64,000 bases of DNA from Hygrophila difformis (GCA_030278955.1 JAOANR010000004.1:17546526-17610525); one strand, 5' to 3'; positions 30,094 to 44,194 are shown, counted from the stretch's first letter. A program made the numbers and translations. Notes: generated by a model from the sequence alone, not told the origin.

Positions 30094-33049
30094 TGTAACA
30101 CCCCGGATTTGATAACCCAGGCCGGGGTGCCACCACCACACCTCCCTAGCAAGACACGGTTTCTCCGAGCTTGCTAAAGAGATGCAAGGCTATAGGTGTT
30201 GGAAAAAGTTTTAAAAGCAAGTCCGGAATTACTTAAAAATAATAATGTAATATCATCCATACATGATAACGAAAATAATAAGTTGCAGCGGAAATTAAAA
30301 TACAGGGCCGACATGGCCAAAACTCGGGTTAACAAGCCCGTATGCAAGTCATGTAAAACAAATAATTAAATGCCCAAAGTGATCCCCCGATGCATGATCA
30401 TGCTCCGTACTCTGTAATGGAAAAATGAACAACGGGTTTTATCAGTATATAAAATACTGAGTAAGTTAATCCCTAACAAAACAATTTAAGGGGTTATATG
30501 TATTTAATTAAAATTACACTTTTCATGCGTTACGAAATTAATTTAAAATTCATAGTTTACTTGCAGCGGAAAAACATGATTAATTTATTCAAGACGAGAA
30601 TACATAATTTAAGGACTTAATTTAAAAGCGAAATTCTAAAAGCATAGTTTAAAAACGTAATTTAGAAGCATAATTTAAAAACTGATAAATAATTGCAGCT
30701 TAATTAAATACGCACACAAGTCTTTTATATTTTTATCCCGCAACTAAGAAGAGGACACCACACAAGGGAGATCGCTAACGAGGCAATCTCAATAAAATCA
30801 GTTAGCCGGTGAACCGGCGGCCGCATCCATATCAGTATTGACTGCCGTTTTGGCGAGCCATGTATCTCGATTGCCATTCCCGCAAGCCGTGTGTATCTAC
30901 TGTGAATTTGACAGGCATGTATATCAACTGTCATTTGACAGGCCTTTCAAGCGGTTTCACTGCCACTCGGGCAGGCCGTGTATTTCCCACTGCCGATTTG
31001 GCAGGCCATGTGCACAATTGCCGTTTTGGCATAGTAAGGAGATCACTAACGAGGCAATCTCAAAGAGTAAGGAGACCACTAACGAGGCAGTCTCAAAGAT
31101 AATGATAGCATGAAGATCGGCTCAGCCTAGTGAATGGGATTTTTCGAAAGTTCGTATTTCAATGTTATCAAAATATTCGATATCGCGTTTCGTAGTTCGA
31201 GTTTTCTCAAGTTCGAAAAATCCGTTTTGACGCAGTTTACGCCTTTCTTAATTAAAAATTCATCTTTTCACCAAAAATTCTGAAATTTACACAGTAGCTC
31301 AAAAACACACACACGAACAACTTTCATGTTTTGAGTTTTTGGAAATAAGGTTAAGAAGAGTGTCAAATTTCGAGTTCTTCACAAAAGGTAATTTCTGTCT
31401 CAAAAACTGATTTCGTCACAGGTTCGTGCGACGCCGATTAAAAATTCATTTCAAAGCAATTGATCCGAAATTTTCACAGGAGATACACAACACATTAAGG
31501 AAGAACTTTCATGTATTAAGAATTTGGAAATAATGAATTTTAGATGCTAAAAAATCGACCACAACACGCTGTACACGCGCGGACTCAAAAGGTGGTTTTA
31601 AATAGTTCTGGAAATCGGCCATTTTGACATATCAAATGAACTCCAAAATTCATGAAATTTTATATGCATAACCTAGACACAATTATCTACAACTTTTTTT
31701 TAGAAATGCAAAGTTGAATCATTCTAAAAACGGGTGAAAAACATGCATCAAGTCGAGTAAGTAAATCTGTCAACAATTTTAAACGTTCGGTTTGTCACAG
31801 AAAGTTTACGGCGTGATTTGGAATAGCAAATCTTAATGTCAACAGCTGACATTTGGACACATGGTAGATTAAAGTCTTAGGAACAAAATCTATGTTGAAA
31901 TGTTTTCGGTTTGAATTCTCGAAGGTCGAGTGTTAGGCGAGTTTTTGAAATTGGACGAAAATAGGGTTTTTGAAAACCGATTTTTGTTACGAGTCTAGAT
32001 CTTAAGTTTTAAACAACAATAAACCACAAAAATTGGTGAGTAAGGTCTTAACTTACCTAGTTAGAGAGTAGGGTCGTCGGAAGGGATTTCCGGATGTCCT
32101 AAGGTCGCGACGAACGGCCAACTTCTCCGATCGCTTTTTGTTCGTCCCCCGACGTGAAATCGTGGCAAAGGAAAGATGGTTAGATTTCGAGTTTTTGAGA
32201 CTTATGGACGAGCTACACACTATAATACAACTTACCAAGGTCCTAGAAGGCAGTGGCCTTGTCTCGCTCGTCCCGTCTTTGCCGGAATACTCGTCGGGAG
32301 GTTGTCGGAAGTTCGTCGGAGAGGTGTTTGGCTTTGGGAGAGATTGTGGGTGTTTGGGAGGCTGCTCAATGGTGAATAGAGTGGGGGAGGCAGCCCTAGG
32401 TCGGGTAAAAGCTTCCCCACTCGTCCGATTTAGTTACCAAAGTCGGGAGGCATAATTTCGGCAAGAAATCGCCATGATCGCGCGATTTGCAGCTGTCTGC
32501 TGCTTGGCGCGCTCATGGCGCATTCCCGCGCGGCGACCGCCTGGGCTGCGGCCTGGGCCGGGTCGTGCGATCCGCCGGGCCTTTTCTCATCTCTTTCGGA
32601 CTTCTGTCCTTCTACGTTTTCGGGCTCGACTTTTCGGGTCGTTCTCGGGTTACGATTCCTTTCTTAAATTTATTTCGACTCCAATGAATTTCATATTCGA
32701 AATCTTCAATCCGTCGAGTTTGAATCTGTTGGCTTGAATTCGTCGTCTTTTGGCTCCCGTGCAATAATTTATCTACTTAAATTATTTCCGACTCCACGGG
32801 TTCTTGGAATTAAAATTCTTTTCCTTCTTGAATTTAATTCCAATTCTTTTGGGATTAATCCATGGAGTATCTTCGGGTTTCCTTTCCCTCTTTCATCCCA
32901 TTTCGACTTGACCAAAATTTGGGTTCGAATTCTTTGAATTTATCGGTCACGCCATTTCCGAGCAATAATTTATTGTAATAAATTATTTTCTTCTCGGAAA
33001 TAAATTTTATTTCGTTTCTTTGGGCGTTGTAAAAACCCCGGGTATTACA
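30094..33049 (-). repeat. 3' LTR of the gag-only element
   Basis: Plus-strand ends are TGTAACACCCCGG and GGGTATTACA. It is close to its partner at 35071-38039, roughly one difference per 50-70 bases where I compared. It contains a cluster of TGCC...GGCAGGCC hairpin units at 30838-31030. Confidence 0.9.
30838..31100. repeat. Tandem hairpin units inside the Tekay-like LTR
   Basis: Units of about 35-45 bp built on ACTGCC...TTTGGCAGGCCATGTAT recur five to six times, followed by two GAGxxCACTAACGAGGCA units. The same array is at 35815-36079 in the partner LTR. Confidence 0.65.
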
Positions 33050-33062
33050 GTCTACCCCCCTT
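33050..33062 (-). other. Polypurine tract of the gag-only element
   Basis: On the minus strand AAGGGGGGTAGAC lies directly before the 3' LTR, the plus-strand priming site of retrotransposons. Confidence 0.7.
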
Positions 33063-33544
33063 AAGAATCAACTTCGTCCCCGAAGTTGCGCCCTCGCTTT
33101 CTTTTGGGCTCAATTTAATGTTGGGGTATTTCCATCTACTTTCCTTAAGGATAAACGTCTTCCACAAGAAATTTATTCCATTCCTTTGAACTTGAATTAA
33201 ATTTCTCGAGTGTTACATCCTCTCCCCCTTAGGAATCAACTTCGTCCTCGAAGTTGGGCGTTAGCTCCTCGCGTGCTCGGACATTGTTTGGTTGCATGAT
33301 TGTATTAATGTGTGTTGTTGTTTGTTATTATTTGACTGAACCCATAATTGAAATTTCCAAGTTGCCTACGTATCCTGTGAAGGGATCAAGTCATTACGTA
33401 GTTCAAAACAATTTGAACTTGTTTATTTTTGATTGGATACAATTCATTGAGTCGAACTCAACAATAAATGCAGTTATCGATGCTTGAAAACTTCCTACGG
33501 TTGCTTGGGCCGAGTGGTCACGTCCTCTCTCCTATTTATGTTTT

Positions 33545-34463
33545 CTATTCGCGTCCGACAGTCACGCAGCTGATGACCATGTCGACCGCACTGAAGGCAT
33601 GCTCCAGGCTGAGGGCATCCTCTCGCATAGTGTGGTTTACCACACTTTGGACATGGTAGCGCATAGTCTCACCATGGTTGAAGACTATCCCCTTGTTTCG
33701 TCCATTGTCGTTTTGATGTGGTTGGTTCGAGTTTCTACGGACATGGTGCTTATTCCTCTTGTATCCTCCTTGTGGTCCTTGGTTAGTCCCATCTATCGAT
33801 TTCCGTTTCAGTCCTTGAACTCGTGCAACCGCTACTGCACAATCATACACAGCTTGTAGGTCAGGGTAGTGCTCACCCGTGATCACCTCTCTAATAGATA
33901 GGTTCAGTCCCATCTTGAACTTCTGTGCCTTCTCTACATCAGTTGGCACCAGTCTCGGTGCGAACCGCACCAATTCCTTGAAAACGGTTATAGTATTCTT
34001 GGACCGTTTTTCCTCCTTGCCTCAGTGTCAGAAATTCCTCGTACATGGCAGCCTTTGTGCTCATGGGATAAAAATGATCCCTAAGTCGATCCGTGAATTC
34101 TGACCATGTGTAGGGCTCGTCGTACTCCGCACGTTTCCATTGGGTGGCTTGCAACCAATCATCCGCCTCGCCTCCTAAGTAGTATGAAGCTAAGTGAACC
34201 TTTTCCCCGTCGGGACACTTTACAGCGTTCAACAGCTTATCGAACGTCCGTATCCATTCCTCTAGCTGAGCCGGGTCCTCTTTGCCGGCGTAGTGGGGTG
34301 GTGGGTAAGGGTTTACCAAGGCTAAGTAGTTGACTCGGGCTACCGGTGGTGGTACCCCCGCTTGTGCACGTTGCACTTTAGCATTTCCTAATACTACGAG
34401 AACTTCCTCCACCGTCCTTAGACGCTCATCTATATTCTGAGGAATCTCATTGTTGTTTGGCAT
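33545..34463 (-). pseudogene. Ty3/gypsy gag (broken)
   Basis: The first part (34463-33939) is a typical retrotransposon gag, with PPPHYAGKEDPAQLEEWIRT and DKLLNAVKCPDGEKVHLASY. A frameshift near 33950-33970 moves the reading to 33973-33545. A second shift near 33650 puts two CX2CX4HX4C zinc knuckles (CPKCGKPHYARGC and CLQCGRHGHQLRDC) into another frame. The protein would package element RNA. It is not intact. Confidence 0.88.
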
Positions 34464-35056
34464 GTTGGGGGAGGTCAGAGTTAGTGTCGTTTGGGATTAC
34501 ATCCCTTGGTCTTCCCCTAGGTGCCATTCTCTGTTATCAACGCACGTGAAGATGAGTTTCTAATCTAAGGCAAGTTAGTGTTCAAGAAAATCTATAAGGT
34601 AGGATTGGCAAGAGGTAATAGATAGGCGAATGCTAAACTTAGGTGATCAAATTCTAAGACTGAGGCAGAATTAGTTTAAAGCAAACGTTTCTAAGTCAAG
34701 GTCATGACCAATTTGAAGGTAAGAGTTTTGACACTGTTAATTCACATAAAAAAATTAGCGCAATATTCACGTATGTATGTATGCGAATGCATGTATGCTC
34801 TATACAATCCTACCCCAGCCCCGAAAAATATTTTCGTGACTTTAAAAACTTGTTGGAAAAATTTCTATGCATACGTAAATATTTTCCATGGGTTTAAAAT
34901 AAATTTTGTTCCATGGAAATAAAACTTAAAATTTGAAAATGAAAATAATAATGGTACTTAAAAATTTAAAAATAATATTAATATTTGTTTAAAAATCCTT
35001 GGGCCTCTATATTAGCCAAAAAATAATAATAATAATTTAAAAAAAATATTTCCGGG

Positions 35057-35068
35057 CTCTGATACCAC
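35057..35068 (-). promoter_or_regulatory. tRNA-Met primer-binding site of the gag-only element
   Basis: TGGTATCAGAGC on the minus strand, two bases inside the 5' LTR end. Confidence 0.85.
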
Positions 35069-35070
35069 TT

Positions 35071-38039
35071 TGTAACACCCCGGATTTGATAACCCAGGCC
35101 GGGGTGCCACCGCCACACCTCCCTAGCAAGACACGGTTTCTCCGAGCTTGCTAAAGAGATGCAAGGCTATAGGTGTTGGAAAAAGTTTTAAAAGCAAGTC
35201 CGGAATTACTTAAAAATAATAATGTAATATCATCCATACATGGTAACAAAAATAATAAGTTGCAGCGGAAATTAAAATACAGGGCCGACATGGCCAAAAC
35301 TCGGGTTAACAAGCCCGTATGCAAGTCATGTAAAACAAATAATTAAATGCCCAAAGTGATCCCCCGATCCATGATCATGCTCCGTACTCTGTAATGGAAA
35401 AATGAACAACGGGTTTTATCAGTATATAAAATACTGAGTAAGTTAATCCCTAACAAAACAATTTAAGGGGTTACATGTGTTTAATTAAATTTACACTTTT
35501 CATGCGTTACGAAATTAATTTAAAATTCATAGTTTACTTGCAGCGGAAAAACATGATTAATCTATTCAAGACGAGAATACATAATTTAAGGACTTAATTT
35601 AAAAGCGAAATTCTAAAAGCATAGTTTAAAAATGTAATTTAGAAGCATAATTTAAAAACGTGATAAATAATTGCCGCTTAATTAAATACACACACAAGTC
35701 TTTTGTATTTTTATCCCGCAACTAAGAAGAGGACACCACACAAGGGAGATCACTAACGAGGCAATCTCAATAAAATCAGTTAGCCGGTGAACCGGCGGCC
35801 GCAGCCATATCAGTATTGACTGCCGTTTTGGCTAGCCATGTATCTCGATTGCCATTCCGGCAAGCCGTGTGTATCTACTGTGAATTCGACAGGCATGTAT
35901 ATCAACTGTCATTTGACAGGCCTTTCAAGCGGTTTCACTGCCACTCGGGCAGGCCGTGTATTTCCCACTGCCGATTTGGCAGGCCATGTGCACAATTGCC
36001 GTTTTGGCATAGTAAGGAGATCACTAACGAGGCAATCTCAAAGAGTAAGGAGACCACTAATGAGGCAGTCTCAAAGATAATGATAGCATGAAGATCGGCT
36101 CAGCCTAGTGAATGGGATTTTTCGAAAGTTCATATTTCAATGTTATCAAAATATTCGATATCGCGTTTCGTAGTTCGAGTTTTCTCAAGTTCGAAAAATC
36201 CGTTTTGACGCAGTTTACGCCTTTCTTAATTAAAAATTCATCTTTTCACCAAAAATTCTGAAATTTACACAGTAGCTCAAAAACACACACACGAACAACT
36301 TTCATGTTTTGAGTTTTCGGAAATAAGGTTAAGAAGAGTGTCAAATTTCGAGTCCTTCACAAAAGGTAATTTCTGTCTCAAAAATTGATTTCGTCACAGG
36401 TTCGTGCGACGCAGATTAAAAATTCATTTCAAAGCCAATTGATCCGAAATTTTCACAGGAGATACACAACACATTAAGGAAGAACTTTCATGTTTTAAGA
36501 ATTTGGAAATAATGAATTTTAGATGCTCAAAAATCGACCACAACACGCTGTACACGCACGGACTCAAAAGGTAGTTTTAAATAGTTCTGGAAATCGGCCA
36601 TTTTGACATAACAAATGAACTCCAAAATTCATGAAATTTTATATGCATAACCTAGACACAATTATCTACAACTTTTGTTTAGAAATGTAAAGTTGAATCA
36701 TTCTAAAAACGGGTGAAAAACATGCATAAATTCGAGTAAGTAAATCTGTCAACAATTTTAAACGTTCGGTTTGTCACAGAAAGTTTACGGCACGATTTGG
36801 AATAGCAAATCTTAATGTCAACGGCTGAAATTTGGACACAAGGTAGATTAAAGTCTTAGGAACAAAATCTATGTTGAAAAGTTTTCGGTTTGAATTCCCG
36901 AAGGTCGGGTTTTAGGCGAGTTTTTGAAATTGGACGAAAATAGGGTTTTTGAAAACCGATTTTTATTACGAGTCTAGATCTTAAGTTTTAAACAACAATA
37001 AACCACAAAAATTGGTGAGTAAGGTCTTAACTTACCTAGTTAGAGAGTAGGGTCATCGGAAGAGATTTCCGGATGTCCTAAGGTCGCGACGAACGGCCAA
37101 CTTCTCCGATCGCTTTTTGTTCGTCCCCCGACGTGAAATCGTGGCAAAGGAAAGATGGTTAGATTTCGAGTTTTTGAGACTTATGGACGAGCTACACACT
37201 ATAATACAACTTACCAAGGTCCTAGAAGGCAGTGGCCTTGTCTCGCTCGTCACGTCTTCGCCGGAATACTCGTCTGGAGGTTGTCGGAAGTTCGTCGGAG
37301 AGGTGTTTGGCTTTGGGAGAGATTGTGGGTGTTTGGGAGGCTGCTCAATGGTGAATAGAGTGGGGGAGGCAGCCCTAGGTCGGGTAAAAGCTTCCCCACT
37401 CGTCCGATTTAGTTACCAAAGTCGGGAGGCGTAATTTCGGCAAGAAATCGCCATGATCGCGCGATTTGCAGCTGTCTGCTGCTTGGCGCGCTCATAGCCC
37501 ATTCCCGCGCGGCGATCGCGCGGCTCCGGCCTGGGCTGCGGCCTGGGCCGGGTCATGCGATCCGTCGGGCCTTTTCTCATCTCTTTCGGACTTCTGTCCT
37601 TCTACGTTTTCGGGCTCGACTTTTCGGTTCGTTCTCGGGTTACGATTCCTTTCTTAAATTTATTTCGACTCCAATGAATTTTATATTCGAAATCTTGAAT
37701 CCGTCGAGTTTGAATCCGTTGGCTTGAATTCGTCGTCTTTTGGCTCCCGTGCAATAATTTATCTACTTAAATTATTTCCGACTCCACGGGTTCTTGGAAT
37801 TAAAATTCTTTTCCTTCTTGAATTTAATTCCAATTCTTTTGGGATTAATCCATGGAGTATCTTCGGGCTTCCTTTCCCTCTTTCATCCCATTTCGACTTG
37901 ACCAAAATTTGGGTTCGAATTCTTTGAATTTATCGGTCACGCCATTTCCGAACAATAATTTATTGTGATAAATTATTTTCTTCTCGGAAATAAATTTTAT
38001 TTCGTTTCTTTGGGCGTTGTAAAAACCCCGGATATTACA
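35071..38039 (-). repeat. 5' LTR of the gag-only element
   Basis: Starts TGTAACACCCC and ends GGATATTACA on the plus strand. Partner of 30094-33049. Confidence 0.9.
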
Positions 38040-40184
38040 AAGGGATATATCAGACTAATGTTGGCGGGTATTCCCACACGGATAAACTAGCTCGTAGTCT
38101 GAATATTTATTATTAGTTGTTATTTTGCATGGTCCGGATAGTGGTCGGTGGAAGCCTTGGCAGTTCGTCCATCCGGATACAGTTTCCTTTTCTTTGTCTT
38201 AATTTCCAAACCGAAATTCTAATCTTTAATATGAATCAGTTAATATATGTCAATATTAGCTGATGATTACTGCAGAGAGGAAACATGTAGGTTTTTATCT
38301 GAATTCGCAGACAGTGGAGGTCCAACGGGTAGCGACACTGCCATTATAGGGTTTTTGCTGTCTAAATTCATTCCATTCGAGTAATTGGGAAATTGGATAG
38401 CAGATGTTTGCAGTCCACCTGATTATTCTGCCATAATTTTTGCCTCATGGCTACTTCATCTCTGTGTCTCACATTCTGTCTAACCCCGTCATTATATTTT
38501 GGGTTAAATTAATTTTACACTTCCATATATCCTTATGCATGATACTATTTTGTAATTATTGTGGTCTATAATATTTTTGGATCATTCCCTTGGACATTAG
38601 AAGTCTAGATTTAAGAAGATATTGCATATTAAATTTCCAATAAAAATTCATCTATAAAATCCGGATCTAAGTAGGGGATAAATTCCTCAGTTATGTCTAG
38701 TTCATATTCGATCAAGGGTTAATTTTTGGAAAATTAGAAGCAGAGTCAGCGATTAGGTCTCTTCTAGACTGAAAGGGACTGTGTTCTTATTGAGAGTCTA
38801 GTACCTGTTTAGGGAATGATTTTCAAATTTATTATTTTCCAAAATTGTTGTGTGTTGGAAATCTGGTATTAAATATCACACCGAGATGGGGTCCACTTGG
38901 ATTCAAATATAGTGTGATAGATAATTCTAGAGGAACAATACTTAGGCCTTGGTTATTTTCTAAGATAGGGTTGAGTTCTTTTCAACTGTTATCCTCTTCT
39001 GCCAAAGCCTATTTTTGAGTCCTGAGTGAGTGCATCTGGAACGAACTAATTTATTAGTTCGTTTCATTAGTTTGTATCTCATAACCACCCAGAAGGAAGT
39101 GAACACTGCGAGCGGTTCACCGAGATCCGGGAATTCTTGATCCACGTCTGGACATCATGACTGGGGGCTCTTCTTATACTATCAGGGTAACTCTTTTGAA
39201 ACCTACGAGTGATAGGATTTTAAATGCTTTCTTTACCGCTTTCTTTTAAATGATTTCTTTAGAGGTCACTCGGATGTATTGAAATTAGTGGAACTGCTTC
39301 TAGGTTTGAGAGTTATGGGATAGTTCAGGTTTGATTAGAAACTTTGGGTGTGACATGGGGGAATGATAGCAGTACTCGGCACTTCAATTAATGATTTGTC
39401 GGGTGTTGCTTGTCCACCACAGATTAAATAACATACCCTGGCCGGGGCCGTTATGAATTTGTGGTATCTTAGAATTTGCGGTCTGAAGAACATGTAAACT
39501 CATACTGTAAGTACCTGTCTGTTAAAGGGAACATAGTACCGAGAGCATGAGAACTAGCTATCTGACAAGATTATCCCAAACAAAGATCTGTGTATCAAAA
39601 TGGAAGTTTAATAATGTTTTTATCTAAATCTTGTCCAATTTTTATTCTTTACTCCCTGTCCCTTCTGTCTATTGAATCAGCTTCATAGCATAGATTTATA
39701 GCTTTCATAGAGTAATTTTAAACTGCTTCCACAGGATAATTTTATTTGCTTTCTAGACCTTATCTTAATTGCTTCTTAGCATAGATTTATCTGCTTTTTA
39801 GAACAGTTTTAACATGCTTTGTAGAATAATTTTATCTATTTTCTTAGTTTGGATTAAATTCATCAAGTAGTTTATAGTTTCAACTCCAAACTGATTAGAG
39901 CAATACGAGTGGAAAATCTAGTAAAGCAGTGTGGGACCTGCTTCTATCGCACATCCTCCAGTGAACGATCCGGTCTTTCCTATAAATTACTGCAATTTTT
40001 GACACCGTGCGCTTTTGGGCCACAGTTTCTTAACACGAGTAATAAAAACGTGACAACCTATAAATATATCCTTAATCCCAACTCCATCATCATAAATCGA
40101 TTTTCATCAAATAAAATCTAAACCAAGATTATTTCATTTATCATTTTCGAAAATACTCGTAGTAAGAAATTGTCAAAAGTTTCA

Positions 40185-40202
40185 TGGCGCCGTTGCCGGG
40201 GA
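40185..40202 (+). promoter_or_regulatory. tRNA-Asp primer-binding site of the Athila element
   Basis: TGGCGCCGTTGCCGGGGA directly follows the LTR end TTTCA. This 18-base site is characteristic of Athila/Tat-lineage Ty3/gypsy elements. Confidence 0.85.
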
Positions 40203-40341
40203 GGATGCAGCGCCGTTTTATTAGAGAATTATATTCCTGATTGCTCATAGATTAGCTTATACACATAAATATATCTTATTCACCGAACCATTTCTAACCT
40301 GGGGATTGTACAGGTACTGTCATCGCTGATACCACCGTTCT

Positions 40342-41484
40342 ATGCAAAGGAGAAAAGAGACACCAACCGAGATCCCGTTCAATTCCGAAATCGAGAGAAC
40401 AGCCAGACTCCTACGGGCGCAGGCTAGAATACGCAAGAAATGGGAAAGGCAGGCCTACTCTCTCCCAGTACGAGTAGTGATATATCTGATATGGCAAACC
40501 TTGACATCCCACCTATCATACCACAAAACCCACCACTCCAAAATATCCAGGAGGATCCTAAAGATGTTAATGACGAGAATTTGGACGATCCCCCTCCTCA
40601 GGTCATTCAGGGAGGTGGGAACGTACCAAACCTCGGCCAGAAACACTTCGAGATCCCTCCGAATAACCCCAATAACCAAAAATTCCAGAATAACCCAAAC
40701 TTCCAGAATCAACAGTACCAGAACCCCAACCAGTACAATCCAAACCAGTATAATCAAAATCCACAAGATCATAATGACCCAAGAAACTTCTATCCTAACC
40801 AGAACTTCAACCCACAAGACCAATACCAAGGGCAATACCCGGGAGGTCCAGGGAACAATCAGCAGCCCGCTGCTGCTGATTACATGCAGCCTATAGTGGA
40901 GCCGTACTTGAACGGGCCAGGCAGGGCACCAATTGTAGCAAGGAACTTTGAGTTAAAGCCTGCTTTAATCAACCTACTGAAGAACAGCCAGTTCGCAGGG
41001 GCCAACCATGAGGACCCACACGACCATTTGGCAACATTTTTTGAACTCTGCAACACGATCAAGAACCAGGCATTTCGCAGAACACTATTAGGATGATGTT
41101 CCCGTTCTCGCTATGCAGTGGAGCAAAAACCTGGTATAAGTCAATGCCGGTGAATCAGAGGAGTAGCTGGGAGGATATAGTGAGAAATTTCTTGGTGAAG
41201 TACTTTCCGGAGTGGAAGATAGATGAGGGAAGATAAAAAATTTCTGAGTTTAAGATGAAGCGAGAAGAATCCATGTATGATGCGAAGGAGAGATTCATGA
41301 ATCTATTGAGGAAGTGTCCTCAGCACGGTTTTCAGGGATGGGAGCAGTTGAGAAAATTCTACAATGGGCTGACACCGGCATGGTAGCATATGTTGGATGC
41401 AGCAGGAGGACATCACCTATTACACATGCCCATGGATCAAGCATGGGCTAAAATTGAGACAATGAGTGTAAATAGGTCTGTATT
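40342..41484 (+). pseudogene. Athila-type gag (broken, interrupted)
   Basis: The start at 40342 encodes an N-terminus with DPEIERT-like SEIERTARLLRAQ. After a shift near 40440 the frame runs to 41096 through an Asn/Gln-rich stretch and FELKPALINLLKNSQFAG, the conserved Athila gag start, then HEDPHDHLATFFELC. Further shifts and stops (41096, 41235, 41384) follow. MKREESMYDAKERFMNLLR at about 41255 and DQAWAKIE at about 41440 are still recognisable. The Tekay-like element cuts it at 41485. Confidence 0.85.
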
Positions 41485-44191
41485 TGTAATACCCGAGAAA
41501 TCGACATCGAGAATTTAAATCCAAAATTTAAATTATTTGATTTATTTATGAATAAATCGAAATAATTCCGAGAAAGCGGAATTAAATATTTCGGACAATC
41601 GCGACTCCGGAGAGATTTGCCGAATTGTCCCAACGATCTCGGAAAATTCCTACATTATGATTTTTATTTCTAAAGATCATAATACTAATAATAAATCAAA
41701 AAAAAGATTACTGTCATACCGTAGGAATTAGGAATGAGAATGGACTTATTTACAATCAAATGATCCCAACCTATTCCATGCTTAATGCACCCATTATTCC
41801 GTCATTATTGTCTGATTGAGGCAAAACGTATCAGCCCACTCTCTCTGGATGCGTTTCTCCATAATCATTTCTCCTAATTACACTCTCTTAATACACCAAA
41901 TAATGAGAATTTAGTGGATGACTCCAACCGCACCGTTGCTGTAGATTGTTCACTTCACCCATTTATTCCTTCAAGCATATAACTCCACCATTTATCATAC
42001 CAATTGAGGGAATCCTAAAATTGTCATAGCAGGATCAGTCGTAGTTCCAAGTTCCCCAGATTTTTGAATTTCTGAATTCCAGTAAGTACTCCGATTCTAT
42101 CTCTGTTCGCCAGCCCCAAATGATATAGATACGATTGTAAGATTCTGATGTATCGTTTCCTTGTTCAAAGTTGCAGTCGATAGATCGAACTTTCGGAATT
42201 TTGTTAACAGATTTCAATCCATATAAGGCTACAACAGTAGGTACAATTCCTTCTATTCGATATCGTAATTCGGATTGCTATTTAGAATCCAATCTAAACA
42301 TCCGTTGTCGCTCACCGAAATGCAGTCAGTGGCGTGATTTGCTTCTAGTTCCTGGGTGATTCTCAAGTTGCAACAATCATCACTTTTGAAACCTCTAACA
42401 CCAACTACTAAGGATGTAAGTTAACTCTCCTTACACAAAGTTTTGGTCATCCCAATCTTCTTTTGATCATCTATTATTCCGTAGATCTGCTCATATTTAT
42501 ATATTCTGCCTTCCCTGGTACAGTATCAATCCTGTCGACTCCTCATTTTTTTTTCACCATGTAAGTATATTGCAATCCATAACAGTAGTTAGTAATGTTA
42601 ATAAATTTTAAAAAGGCAGCCTGTGAGAAATTACCATTCTGATTACTGTTCTAATGGTGTAAGTACAGCTTTCTGTGTATATATATATAAGTCCTAGATT
42701 GTGTAGTTAATCAATAATCCGTCTCCGTCGAAACTGTATGATCGGTCCTCTCCAAATTGCTTCTCTTTGACGTTGTATTTTTCTTCTTTGAGTCCAGAAG
42801 GATTTTGTTCCGTTATTTCTAATGCACATAATTGGAACTTATAACGATTTGCTATATTGATAACCTGGCCTTTAATTATTCTCTTATTTTAGTATCCAGG
42901 GCATTCTACGGAAGTGAACTTTAAATTTATATATGTATATATATATATATTTCTATATAAAAATAGTTATGCTTGAAGATGGGAATTTCGAGAGTCAAAT
43001 AGTTTGAATATATGCATGGATTGAAGAAATTTTGGCAAAACCTATATATTTTAATAAATCCAAACCAACAGATCATGGTGGACCGAATATGTATATTTCG
43101 GATATGGTAATTTTGGAGTCTGGAACATTTTCTTTCCTTGGATAAGTCATGCGAGCACAGTATTTGATGATTATGGAGGAATCTAGCTATGGAAATGCTT
43201 AATGACATTATTTAGAGTCATTTTTGAGTTGATGTGATTCTTTTAACTTATGTAATGAGTAATTTTTTTTTTAAAAAAAAGAATATAAATACGTATATAT
43301 ATTTTTTTTGTATAAAAAAACAAAAACCTTTGTGATCTATGATCGAGTGGGATGCTTGTTATTTCTCGAGGGTATGTGCACTTGGCGTGTTATGTCGCCC
43401 CCTCTTATAGCCAAAACGGCATTTATTTATTGTGATGTATAAGTCTATACTCCTAGATGTATCCGTATGGGTTATCTAGGGCTCCGGAGTGTGTCTGTAT
43501 AGGGTCCGCTGCATGCACTTACCTCATGGGTACGAGTCCCAGAGGTTGATCCCAAGGTTTCGTCCCTAGGATATGTTTGAGTCCTTGTTGGTATAAAGTC
43601 CCAAAGGTTGGTCCTGTGGGTTCGTCCCTAGGATATGTTAATGGGGTGTCCTCGATCATATTGAGCAACGGTAAAAGATTTATTTTTTGGCGTATGCGAG
43701 GCTTTAAATAATTTTATTCATGATGTAAATTACCTTCTTTAAATAAATATATATATAATCTTACTAAGATTTCCAAAATTGCTGTGTGGTTTGTTAACTT
43801 ACACAGTACTGTTTGTACTGATTTGTTGTTATCCCTATTTTTCTTTCAAATTTCGAAGAGTAAGCATTCACATGGAGGGATGGGATTTCTCCCTAAAGAC
43901 TTGTCGCATTTTATTCTATTTAAATTTTGCACGGAACTTTGGAACTTTGGACTATGGTTTTGGCCGCGTGTTTTGGCCCTGTTTAGCTTCCGCACTATTA
44001 TACTCTACGCATGGTAGACTTAACTCTGTTTTAAATTTCGGGCACTATTTGAATGGTTTTTAAATATTTTTAAAGTATTGGTACAACTTTAGCCTTAGCA
44101 TCTTCTTAAATAAGCTCGATTTGGTCGTGTCTTATTTAGATAGGTGTGGCGGTAGCATCCCGGCCTGGGTGACCAAAACCGGGGTGTTACA
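41485..44191 (+). repeat. 5' LTR of the Tekay-like element
   Basis: TG...CA ends. The last 130 bases (TTAGCCTTAGCAT, AGGTGTGGCGGTA, GGGGTGTTACA) parallel the LTR ends at 54540-54675 and, inverted, those of the elements at 30094 and 47924. Confidence 0.85.
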
Positions 44192-44194
44192 AAG

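Larger units (their letters stand above)
30094..38039 (-). mobile_element. Tekay-like gag-only LTR element (TR-GAG type), TSD AAGGG
   Basis: This 7.9-kb element lies in minus orientation between AAGGG duplications (30089-30093, 38040-38044). Two nearly 3-kb LTRs surround only 2 kb of interior: a tRNA-Met primer site, a damaged Ty3/gypsy gag and a purine tract. Pol is absent, so mobility would need a helper. Known TR-GAG elements have this arrangement. Confidence 0.9.
27823..40184 (+). repeat. 5' LTR of the Athila element (interrupted)
   Basis: Without the insertion at 30094-38039 and its duplicated AAGGG the LTR is about 4.4 kb. The parts 29513-30093 and 38045-40184 match the 3' LTR at 46258-47923 and 50881-51990 with scattered substitutions and small indels. 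Confidence 0.88.

Noticed and set aside
30838..31113. 91- and 80-codon frames inside the Tekay-like LTR, also present at 35816-36091
   Set aside because: They are produced by the tandem hairpin units. Their presence in both LTRs reflects LTR duplication, not protein conservation.
32138..32455. 105-codon frame in the LTR, repeated at 37117-37434, as a conserved gene
   Set aside because: The two copies are LTR duplicates. No domain is recognised and the differences between them are not biased to synonymous sites by eye.
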